From assembly GCF_000020525.1 (NCBI RefSeq), contig NC_011026.1, positions 186,001-250,000 of the forward strand: a stretch of DNA of 64,000 bases, read 5' to 3'. The position numbers and the translations under genes were made by a program. The stretch comes from Chloroherpeton thalassium ATCC 35110 (lineage in GTDB: Bacteria > Bacteroidota > Chlorobiia > Chlorobiales > Chloroherpetonaceae). The notes under the pieces are model-generated. The model did no database searches. It was not told the origin of the DNA and was given only the letters and a program-made list of their open reading frames with translations. This document shows, piece after piece, positions 7,678-15,434 of this stretch (its first letter is position 1; every line of letters starts with the position of its first letter).

Positions 7678-9378
7678 TCAATATTTTCTTTCTTGAAGCT
7701 CATATTTGCCCATCGTCACTTGCTTGAAATCGATTTTCACCTGACCATTTTCTATTGTGAACATGGTGTGCTTATGCCATTTTTCGTCGTCGCGCGTTGG
7801 GAAATCTTCACGGGTGTGCGAACCGCGACTTTCTTCTCGCATCAACGCGCCCTCCGCAACAGTCTGTGCCAAATCCAGCATATTTCTAAGTTCAAGCACC
7901 TGAATCAAATTGGTGTTAAACACATCGCTGGAGTCAAACACGCGCACTTTCTTGAATCGATCGCGAAGCGCCTTCACATCCTGAAGTCCATTTTTCAAAT
8001 CTTCGCCTGTCCGATAAATGCCGACGTTATTTGCAAGGGTTCGCCCTAATTCTTCACGAAGAATTCCGTAGCGCTCGCGGCGATCATGGTGCATTAAATC
8101 GCGCAGATATTTGTATTGATCGCTCACGGCTGTGCCGGAAATCGGCTTTGGAGAATTGTCCTTTGCTTCTAAAGCAGCAGCGTGGCCTGCTCGTTTGCCA
8201 AAAACAAGAATTTCCAAAAGCGAGTTTCCGCCCAAGCGGTTTGCGCCGTGAACCGACACACAGGCGCATTCGCCCGCCGCATAGACGCCTTTCATCACGG
8301 TTCTGCCATCGATGTCTGTATCGATGCCGCCCATTGAATAGTGAGCAGTCGGCAAAATCGGAATTGGCTCTTCGATAGGGTCGACACCTTCAAAGTACAT
8401 GGAAAGCTCGCGAATCTGCGGCAAGCGTGTCTTAATAAGATCAGCGCCCAGATGCCGAAGATCGAGGTGGACATAGCGACCGGCAGTGCTATCAAAACCG
8501 CGTCCTTCACGGATTTCCGTTTCAATAGAGCGCGAAACCAAGTCTCTCGGGCCCAACTCCATCTTTTGCGGCGCATAGCGGGACATAAAACGCTCGCCAC
8601 TTTTATTAATCAAATAACCGCCTTCACCGCGTGCGCCTTCGGTGACGAGCAACCCGCTCTTGCGAAGACCGGTCGGGTGAAACTGAACAAACTCCATATC
8701 CTTCAATGGAATGCCAGCACGCAAGGCCACCGCTTGGCCGTCGCCGCTATTACCCGCCGCATTACTGGAACGATTCCAATACATTTTGGCATAGCCGCCG
8801 GTTGCAAAAATGACGGTTCTTGCTGGAAAGTCAACCACTTTGCCGGTTTTAATATCCAGCGCCAGCACACCCTGAACCGCGCCGTTGTTGTGCTCGAGCG
8901 AGAGCAAGAGAAACTCGTTATAGAATTTCACGCCCTTGCGAAGGCACTGCTCATATAGGTTTTGAAGAATGGTGTGGCCAGTTTTGTCGGCGCAATAGCA
9001 GCAACGTGGCTTGGCTGCACCGCCAAACGGACGCTGTGCGATCGTCCCGTCTTCAAGGCGAGAGAACGGCGTTCCCATATTTTCCAATTCGCGAATGATA
9101 CCGGGCGCATCTTGACAAAGCACCTCAGCCGCATCTTGGTCGGCCAAGTAGTCGCTTCCTTTAATTGTATCAAAAATATGAGATTCAATGCTGTCATCTT
9201 TTGCGGTATTTGCCAACGCCGCGTTCACACCGCCCTGCGCCGCTGATGTGTGTGAACGATTCGGATAAATTTTAGACAGAACCGCGATTTTGAGTTGAGG
9301 TGCTGTTTTCATCGCCTCCATAGCGGCATAGAGTCCAGCGCCTCCACCTCCTATAATTACAATATCAAACAACTGCAT
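7678..9378 (-). CDS. sdhA: Succinate dehydrogenase/fumarate reductase flavoprotein subunit
   Basis: A 566-residue flavoprotein. The FAD dinucleotide fold starts at GGGGAG (residues 10-15). RSHTSAAQGG holds His43, the residue that takes covalent FAD. The substrate region HPTG...TEGARGEGG and the HGANRLGGNSLLE segment are intact. It interconverts succinate and fumarate. It heads a minus-strand gene set with two FeS subunits and an HdrB-like subunit, so it is a class E complex. NadB, encoded at 62454, is a distant relative, but the partner genes make this SdhA. Confidence 0.95.
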   Translation of the reverse strand: MQLFDIVIIGGGGAGLYAAMEAMKTAPQLKIAVLSKIYPNRSHTSAAQGGVNAALANTAKDDSIESHIFDTIKGSDYLADQDAAEVLCQDAPGIIRELENMGTPFSRLEDGTIAQRPFGGAAKPRCCYCADKTGHTILQNLYEQCLRKGVKFYNEFLLLSLEHNNGAVQGVLALDIKTGKVVDFPARTVIFATGGYAKMYWNRSSNAAGNSGDGQAVALRAGIPLKDMEFVQFHPTGLRKSGLLVTEGARGEGGYLINKSGERFMSRYAPQKMELGPRDLVSRSIETEIREGRGFDSTAGRYVHLDLRHLGADLIKTRLPQIRELSMYFEGVDPIEEPIPILPTAHYSMGGIDTDIDGRTVMKGVYAAGECACVSVHGANRLGGNSLLEILVFGKRAGHAAALEAKDNSPKPISGTAVSDQYKYLRDLMHHDRRERYGILREELGRTLANNVGIYRTGEDLKNGLQDVKALRDRFKKVRVFDSSDVFNTNLIQVLELRNMLDLAQTVAEGALMREESRGSHTREDFPTRDDEKWHKHTMFTIENGQVKIDFKQVTMGKYELQERKY

Positions 9379-9509
9379 GACTTTAAATTTTATAGACTAT
9401 ACCCTTAACCCGGCAGATTAGCCGAGGTAAATACAAAACATCTCTTAATTGTTAAATTAACGGATTGGTAGACTGATAACAGTTCTGCTCAATCCTGCCT
9501 ACGTCTCTT

Positions 9510-9956
9510 CTAATAAGCAGCTTGATCAGAATAAGGAGGTAATTCTTCCACGGCGTGCAGCACATCGGTTTCGCTCAGAATGCCGACTAATTTGTCACCG
9601 TCCAGCACGGCAACGCGACGAATTTGGACGCGCTTCATCAAGCGAAGGGCATATTTTAAACGCATTTCAGGATAAACGCTGACGATCGGCTTGCTCATGA
9701 CTTCAAAAACCGGCGTGTTCCAAGGGTCACGATGCACATCGTCGCCCGGATCGATGACTTTTTCAAGAATATCTTTTTCCGTTACAATACCATAGGTATC
9801 GTCTTCATTGCGCGGTTTAACCACAATGCTACTGGTATTGAACCGTTTCATTAACTGGATAGCTTCTGCTACCGTTTTGCTTCCGTCTATCGTGACGACG
9901 TCTTTTGTCATCAATGCGGAAACTGGTAGTACGCGAAGTTTTTTTAGTTGCTCCAT
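9510..9956 (-). CDS. Two-CBS-domain protein
   Basis: A 148-residue protein that is almost wholly a Bateman module: CBS1 about residues 12-75 ([25 protein letters not shown] ... GIVTEKDIL) and CBS2 about residues 85-140 ([22 protein letters not shown] ... [11 protein letters not shown]). CBS pairs bind adenine nucleotides and sense energy state. No catalytic domain is attached, so its effector target is unknown. It lies 130 bp upstream of sdhA in the same direction but is probably separately transcribed. Confidence 0.9.
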   Translation of the reverse strand: MEQLKKLRVLPVSALMTKDVVTIDGSKTVAEAIQLMKRFNTSSIVVKPRNEDDTYGIVTEKDILEKVIDPGDDVHRDPWNTPVFEVMSKPIVSVYPEMRLKYALRLMKRVQIRRVAVLDGDKLVGILSETDVLHAVEELPPYSDQAAY

Positions 9957-10591
9957 ATTTACCCTTTCACTGTATAGCTAATTTCAAAATAGTTTGGATT
10001 TCAGAAACAAAAACCTGCTTCTGTTAACGCTTCAAAAGTTTAGGAAAAAAAATCGTGAATGAACCTTAAGAAATGATAGAATTGTGAGACCAAACCTTAA
10101 TACGGTAAGGCAACCCTCGACCCTAAAATACAATTGTGCGGTTCAAAAACAAATAAATCACCAATTTTTAGATTACTTTTCCGACTATATAACTACATAG
10201 TTATTTCTTATAAAAGAAAAATCTGCAAAAGGGGAAAAAGCGAAAAAGATATCCGGCACTTTCTGTAAAGGGGATAGAAAAAAGTGAAGAACTAACAAAA
10301 AACGAATCGCTTTTCTCAATAAAGCATGCGTTAGTTTTAGATAGGCTATTTGATTCTCGCCATCGGAATATTGTCCATCATCCTGAACTTGCTATTTCAA
10401 AAATAGCTTTTCGGTTTGCGCAAAGTCACTTCTATCGAGCTTAAAAATCGTATAATATAAGTTGATGAAAGAACAGAAATTTAACGCTTCTGAAAACGGG
10501 ATAAAACTATTTTGAGTTATTAAGGAAGTTTGTAAATTCAATTTTTATTTTTAGTTATCGTCCCAACCAAATCTTAAGAAGGAGGTTTGTG
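9957..10591. other. Long AT-rich intergenic region
   Basis: About 635 bp between divergent genes with no credible ORF and no RNA family I recognise. It must hold the promoter of the CBS gene and of the orphan gene at 10592. A small inverted repeat CCTTA-N6-TAAGG occurs near 10095-10110. Confidence 0.5.
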
Positions 10592-11023
10592 ATGACCGGG
10601 AAAATTGCTAAACGCAACGAAAAAATCCTCCAAAACATCGAACTTGATAATTTCGATTTTCTCGAGATTCCTGAGCTTTATATCCACTCTGGAGAGCTAA
10701 ACAAAAACGAGATAGAATACATCCGTGCCCGACTGGAGGAAATGCAGCGCGTTCGTGAAAACTGCGAGCCCGAATCCTTACTGCGCATGAGGCAAGCCAA
10801 TGAGCGCGCGATTTTGAACTTTTTGGGCGAAATGCGCTACCGTAGGCTGCAACTGCGCATGCAAATGTACTTGAAAGAATATTGCGAAAAGTTTATTGAA
10901 AGCTACGATAAAGATATTGTTAAGCCGGAAAAAGAGCCGTTAGGTTCTGTTGCCCAGAAGTTTCATCTTGCGCTCAAAGATCTTTGGCAAAAAGTATGCA
11001 CGCTATTTAGCCCTTATCATTAA
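10592..11023 (+). CDS. Unrecognised small helical protein
   Basis: A 143-residue protein I do not recognise. It is highly charged and predicted helical, with a long region rich in Arg, Glu and Leu (about residues 45-110) that could form a coiled coil or helical bundle; there is no signal peptide or membrane segment. An unusually strong ribosome-binding site, AAGGAGG, precedes the ATG at 10592 by 6 bp, so the gene is probably real and well translated; the GTG at 10589 sits too close to it. It is alone between a long empty upstream region and a convergent gene. Confidence 0.65.
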   Translation: MTGKIAKRNEKILQNIELDNFDFLEIPELYIHSGELNKNEIEYIRARLEEMQRVRENCEPESLLRMRQANERAILNFLGEMRYRRLQLRMQMYLKEYCEKFIESYDKDIVKPEKEPLGSVAQKFHLALKDLWQKVCTLFSPYH

Positions 11024-11125
11024 TTCCCAAGTATCCTGACATCCTGAGATAAACACAACCTTGTTCTTTTTCCCCTAACCAGAAGCCGTTAGGCAATCTT
11101 ATTGACGGGGAGAGCTCAGGCAAAA

Positions 11126-11142
11126 CGACTTTGGCAAAGTCG
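11126..11142 (-). terminator. Hairpin terminator after the PilM-like gene
   Basis: CGACTTT-GGC-AAAGTCG forms a 7-bp stem with 3-nt loop directly after the stop codon of the minus-strand gene, followed by TTTT on that strand. Confidence 0.6.
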
Positions 11143-12012
11143 CTAAAATTCGTTGACGGCTTTAATGGCACATCCGAGCGCCTTTAAATATTTTGTGGCA
11201 TCTTTTTTTTCACAATTGAAAGTCATCTGAGCGGGCATCGTCAGTGGCATGACTCTCACACCGATAACGCCTGAGAGAAAAGCCATCGCGTCTGGCGATG
11301 CGCCCGAACCGATCGCATATATTTTTGACGGGATTTCCAATTTTTGCATTTCCGTTAGGGCAAAATAGGCGGCGTCTGTCTCAGAGGCTAAGTTCCAATA
11401 TGAAAACTCCTCGATGCGAAATTTATTCATCAGGCTGAGCGCAAAATAACGCGATTCGATTTCAATCAACAGCATGGCTTCTTGCGAGTCGCGATATAAA
11501 TTTTGCAACGACATGTGCGAGCCGTCGATCAAGTTGATGTTTTTCCGCGCTGGCGCAATCAGCATTTGCAACCGATTTAGAACCTGCTTCGGCATAAACA
11601 CCAGCAGATATCTTTCATACGGCATGTCGCTTTGCTCCCAAAGTCGAACGGCTTGCAAGGTATACGCTTCAGGATTACAGAGAAATTTTTCGGCTTCGTC
11701 CTCACATTCATCAGCAAACTCTGTTTCGGAAAGGTCACGGTCAAAAAAAGTACGGACACACTTGATCTTATCCATATTTACACAAACCGATAGCTTTTGA
11801 GGGATATATTTTTCAAGCGCTGGAATCAGTTCGTGCATTACCGCCAACATGGCTTTCGAATGCCCATGTTCAAAAACATCCTCATAAATGTCAAATCCAA
11901 AGTGCATTTCATGGCAATCTTGAACAATGTACTGTCCGCTGTCTTCCTGAGTTAGGTGAACTAATGTAATCTCTTGTTTCTCAATGCTCAGTGATAACTG
12001 TGATTTGCTCAT
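11143..12012 (-). CDS. Possible PilM-like actin-fold protein
   Basis: A 289-residue protein without a firm family match by eye. The pattern LLIEIESRYFALSLMNKFRIEEFSYWNLASE about residue 175 and the IYAIGSGASPDA segment near residue 230 resemble the second phosphate loop and adenosine loop of PilM/actin-fold ATPases, and the N-terminal half looks like a duplicated sheet-helix domain. It is 11 bp downstream of a ComEA-like gene and in the same strand run as aroK-aroB; in many gammaproteobacteria pilM genes sit beside aroK-aroB. It may belong to a type IV pilus or DNA-uptake system. No pilN/O/Q is seen here, so this is a tentative call. Confidence 0.45.
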   Translation of the reverse strand: MSKSQLSLSIEKQEITLVHLTQEDSGQYIVQDCHEMHFGFDIYEDVFEHGHSKAMLAVMHELIPALEKYIPQKLSVCVNMDKIKCVRTFFDRDLSETEFADECEDEAEKFLCNPEAYTLQAVRLWEQSDMPYERYLLVFMPKQVLNRLQMLIAPARKNINLIDGSHMSLQNLYRDSQEAMLLIEIESRYFALSLMNKFRIEEFSYWNLASETDAAYFALTEMQKLEIPSKIYAIGSGASPDAMAFLSGVIGVRVMPLTMPAQMTFNCEKKDATKYLKALGCAIKAVNEF

Positions 12013-12023
12013 GCGCTTTTTTT

Positions 12024-12545
12024 CTATTCAACCTTAAGATAGTTTTTTAGCTGGCCAAGTTTCTTTTGACCAATTCCTTTCACTTCAAGCAATGCGTTCA
12101 AAGTCTCTACACGCCCTCCTTTGTATGCGCGAAACCGCACCAGCCGCTCTGCCATTACCGGCCCAATGCCAGGCACATCAATGAGTTCTTCTTCGGTTGC
12201 TTCATTATAGTTTAATTTACCTGCGAACCGTTGTTTTTCCGAACTCGATTTCGTTGTTTCTTTAGATTTTTGCGTATCAACCTTGTTGCTTTTCGCCAAA
12301 CTTGCCTCATAAAGCGAGTCTTCAACGGCGAGCACATTATCTAATTCCGTCCCAATAAACTGCTCATGCCGTTTTTTCTCCAAAAGTTCTGCACGACTCA
12401 GCGATGCGCTGTGTTTTTTCAAGAGCAAGCCCATCATCAAAAAACCCAAAAGAAAGGATATGATGATCACTTCCATTCGGGTCAGGCTGAGCTTGGTGGA
12501 AATTGCTCTTAGCAGTCGCATCATCGCAGTGGCAACTTTTGGCAA
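12024..12545 (-). CDS. ComEA-like helix-hairpin-helix protein
   Basis: A 173-residue protein with a transmembrane segment near residues 27-43 (VIIISFLLGFLMMGLLL), a charged linker, and a C-terminal double helix-hairpin-helix domain from about residue 112: LNYNEATEEELIDVPGIGPVMAERLV then LEVKGIGQKKLGQLKNYL. This is the layout of ComEA, the membrane-anchored DNA receptor of natural competence, though many ComEA-like proteins have no proven role in uptake. It is followed closely by the PilM-like gene and preceded by aroB, with an unexplained gap. Confidence 0.82.
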   Translation of the reverse strand: MPKVATAMMRLLRAISTKLSLTRMEVIIISFLLGFLMMGLLLKKHSASLSRAELLEKKRHEQFIGTELDNVLAVEDSLYEASLAKSNKVDTQKSKETTKSSSEKQRFAGKLNYNEATEEELIDVPGIGPVMAERLVRFRAYKGGRVETLNALLEVKGIGQKKLGQLKNYLKVE

Positions 12546-12912
12546 AACCTATCAAGCTGACATTTTCTATTTGGCATCGGGGGATTTGCCTAATTTTTGA
12601 AAATCTTTTTGTTAAAAATACGGTATTCTTCTGCGAATCGGAAATGCCGTTTTTGGCCAGGCAATCGCACCAAACTGGCTTGGCCAAGATGGCATAGCCT
12701 TTCAAACCGTCAGCCATTTGCCAAACGCTTCTTTTGGGTTCATGCGTGAAACGGCGTTTCGCTACCAAAAAAGATTCGACACAGAAAACCATTTCCAAAG
12801 CGCAAATGCAATTTGAGACAAAATCATCAAAATGACGATTCGATAAAACCATGTCCGAATTTTATAGAAAACTTTCTTTTGCATAATCCCAGGAAGTCAA
12901 CTCCATCGTTTG
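12546..12912 (-). other. Gap between aroB and the ComEA-like gene
   Basis: A 367-bp stretch. An open frame crosses it on the minus strand but it overlaps the ComEA-like gene heavily and its product matches nothing I know, so I treat the region as non-coding, probably promoter-bearing. Confidence 0.45.
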
Positions 12913-13998
12913 TTATGCGAACAAAGGTTTAGCCGCTTCAATCGCAAAAATGATATCTTCTTTCGCAATTTCTTCTCGATGCAAATACGCATTTCCGATG
13001 CGTTTCAAAAGCGCAAAGCGAATGTGCTTGCCTTCTTTCTTCTTATCAGATCGCATATTTTCGATGATCGTTTCCGGCGCAACATCCAAAAAGTATTTCT
13101 TGATCAGCCTTTTTGGATAAGGAAATTTCTGAATCATCGCGCAAATTCTTTCAGCATCTTCTGAGGAAATATTTCCGATTTTCATAGAAAGCTGTGTCGC
13201 ACAAGCCATGCCCACCAGCACCGCTTCGCCATGACGCAGCGCTTTATAATTGGAGAGCTTTTCGAGCGAATGACCAAACGTGTGGCCAAAATTCAAAATG
13301 GCTCTTAATCCCGTGGTTTCGCGAAAATCTTCTGTCACCACTTTCACTTTCGCGTTGACGCTGCGCTTGACCGCTTCATCGATGTATGGCGAAACCAGCG
13401 TGGAAATTTCTTGAAAATTATCCTCCATGAAGTCAAGAAATGACCCGTCCAAGATTAAGGCATATTTGAGCACTTCGGCCAACCCGCCAAAAATCTCCCG
13501 ATTGGGCAGCGTTCTCAAATAATTCGGATCGATTAAAATGAGCACCGGCTCGTGAAAAAAGCCAATCATATTTTTACCCATCGGGTGATTGATAGCCACT
13601 TTTCCACCGATGGCGCTATCCGTCATCGCCAGCAACGTGGTTGGCACTTGCACAACCGGCACGCCGCGCATGAAGCTCGCCGCGATAAATCCGCCCAAAT
13701 CTCCAACCACGCCGCCGCCAACGGCCACCACCGACCAACTTCTATCCACTTCGCGCTCAAGCATTTCTCCATAGAGCCGATAAGCCATCCGAAAACTTTT
13801 CGATGCTTCGCTGGCAGGCACAATCAGATTATGAAAAATGAACCCATCCTTCTCGAGCTGCTCGGAAATGCTTTTCTCAAAAAGGCCTGCTGTGTTTTTA
13901 TCGTATAACACAACCACTTTTTTTTGCCGCCCAAGTTCCGCAAATTTGTTTCCAATTTTCGCAATGGCTGGCGTTTCAATTACAATTTTACTACTCAA
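12913..13998 (-). CDS. aroB: 3-dehydroquinate synthase
   Basis: A 361-residue NAD-dependent enzyme of full length. It shows the NAD-binding and active-site segment GGGVVGDLGGFIAASFMRGVPVVQVPTTLLAMTDSAIGGK (in two halves) and the zinc-ligand region NFGHTFGHSLEKL. It makes 3-dehydroquinate from DAHP, the second step of the shikimate pathway. The shikimate kinase gene lies 11 bp upstream, forming an aroK-aroB operon. Type II dehydroquinase (aroQ) is elsewhere in the window at 30539. Confidence 0.96.
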   Translation of the reverse strand: MSSKIVIETPAIAKIGNKFAELGRQKKVVVLYDKNTAGLFEKSISEQLEKDGFIFHNLIVPASEASKSFRMAYRLYGEMLEREVDRSWSVVAVGGGVVGDLGGFIAASFMRGVPVVQVPTTLLAMTDSAIGGKVAINHPMGKNMIGFFHEPVLILIDPNYLRTLPNREIFGGLAEVLKYALILDGSFLDFMEDNFQEISTLVSPYIDEAVKRSVNAKVKVVTEDFRETTGLRAILNFGHTFGHSLEKLSNYKALRHGEAVLVGMACATQLSMKIGNISSEDAERICAMIQKFPYPKRLIKKYFLDVAPETIIENMRSDKKKEGKHIRFALLKRIGNAYLHREEIAKEDIIFAIEAAKPLFA

Positions 13999-14009
13999 GG
14001 TTGTTCGCT

Positions 14010-14573
14010 TTAGTTTGTTTTACAATTTGCCCGAATATGTCGCTCAATTTGGCGCGTCAGATTTTCTATGGTTACACCCAACGGGGTTTTATCGGTTAAA
14101 GCTAAAATTTCGGCGGCGCTATATCTCGGTTCGCGTTTGGCTAAAAGCTTTTCCACTCGATCGGAAATGTCCTCTATTGAAAGTTTCTCACCATTTTCAC
14201 CTTTCATTAGCGGACGATCTTCTTTATGAGAAAGCCGGCGGGCGAGCGTAGCCACATCGGATTTTAAATAGACCAGCGTTCCTGCCTTACGAATAAACTC
14301 AAAGCATTTGTCGTTTTCCAGCGTACCGCCGCCAAGCGCTACCACCAAATCCTCAGATTGGGAGATGCTGCTCAAGACATTGTATTCCAGTTCTCGAAAA
14401 TACGGCTCGCCTTTCTCAGCAAAAATCTCGTTGATGGATTTTTGTTCTCGATCCACAATTTCTTTATCGATGTCGATGAACTCAAACCCGAGCGAGTTTG
14501 CGAGCAACGGGCCAATGGTGGATTTGCCCGAAGTGCTAAATCCGGTTAAAAATATCAAACTTGGCTTTTTCAT
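14010..14573 (-). CDS. aroK: Shikimate kinase
   Basis: A 187-residue P-loop kinase. Walker A is GFSTSGKST near the N-terminus, DIDKEI carries the substrate-binding Asp, and GGGTLEND and the RPLM lid region are present. It phosphorylates shikimate. I use the ATG at 14573, directly before the first beta strand; a TTG at 14585 would add four residues. It is followed by aroB after 11 bp. Confidence 0.94.
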   Translation of the reverse strand: MKKPSLIFLTGFSTSGKSTIGPLLANSLGFEFIDIDKEIVDREQKSINEIFAEKGEPYFRELEYNVLSSISQSEDLVVALGGGTLENDKCFEFIRKAGTLVYLKSDVATLARRLSHKEDRPLMKGENGEKLSIEDISDRVEKLLAKREPRYSAAEILALTDKTPLGVTIENLTRQIERHIRANCKTN

Positions 14574-14803
14574 GTCTATCTGCAAAAATTAGGATTCTAT
14601 CGTGATTCGCATGATTTATTGATGCGAAGAATTTACTGAATTTTTATGACTAACTCGCCTCGCGCATCAACGCCAAATCGCCTGCCTGAAAAAAACGCAT
14701 TCTTGCAATGGCTTTTTATAGCTTTTGTTTTTCCATTTAAAAAGGGTTTAATTGGGACAAGTTTTTCCCTTGGCAAGGTTTTTCTAACGCAAAAAGCAAA
14801 CAC

Positions 14804-15196
14804 ATGGAACTTGAAGTTTTTTTTGAGGACAACTTAAAAGTGAATGCCAAACTTGGCGATCAAATCATCCGCACCGATCAGTCAATAGCCGCTGGCGGCG
14901 ACGGCTCAGCGCCTGCGCCATTCGAGCTTTTTTTGGCGTCTATTGGCACTTGCTCTGGCATTTTTGTCAAACATTTTTGCCTTCAGCGCGGCATCGATCC
15001 AACCGGCATTCGCATTTTGCAAAAACACGATTTCAATCCGCAAACGCACATGATAGAACAAATCAACATCGAAGTGCATTTGCCCGAAGGCTTTCCAGAA
15101 AAATATAAAGACGTGATTATCAAGGTTGTTGATCAATGCGCGGTCAAGCGGCATTTGCAACATCCGCCCGTTTTTAATGTGACCACCGTGAGCTAA
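14804..15196 (+). CDS. OsmC-family protein
   Basis: A 130-residue OsmC/YhfA-type protein. Family features are the Gly-rich GGDGSAPAPFELFLASIGTC stretch with the first redox Cys and a second conserved Cys in VDQCAVKRHLQHPP. Members reduce organic hydroperoxides or act on related thiol chemistry; here the conserved Cys pair supports peroxidase function, although YhfA-type proteins have no proven substrate. It is monocistronic and ends in a good terminator. Confidence 0.85.
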   Translation: MELEVFFEDNLKVNAKLGDQIIRTDQSIAAGGDGSAPAPFELFLASIGTCSGIFVKHFCLQRGIDPTGIRILQKHDFNPQTHMIEQINIEVHLPEGFPEKYKDVIIKVVDQCAVKRHLQHPPVFNVTTVS

Positions 15197-15226
15197 CGAA
15201 CAGCGAAAACCATGAGCAGCGAAAAG

Positions 15227-15263
15227 AGGCGATTTTCATGATTTTGAGAATTGCCTTTTTTTC
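15227..15263 (+). terminator. Intrinsic terminator after the OsmC gene
   Basis: An 11-bp stem with two G-T pairs (15227-15237 with 15246-15256) and an 8-nt loop, followed by a run of seven T. Confidence 0.75.
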
Positions 15264-15434
15264 ATTTCGCTAAAAAAACACTCGACATATTTTTTATTGA
15301 AAACTTAATTTGTTTACAATTTAGAATCAGTTTAAATTAATTTTTTATTTTGGGTTATCAGGATTGACAACCACCGATAAAAAATTGGCCATTCACAGAT
15401 TGAATAACCGATAGGAGATAGGAAGTACTGCTAT

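Noticed and set aside
12364-12852. 162-residue minus-strand frame across the gap before the ComEA-like gene
   Set aside because: Overlaps a well-supported gene in another frame and has no family features.
15197-15434. Fur box upstream of feoB
   Set aside because: The AT-rich sequence has no convincing 19-bp match to the consensus.
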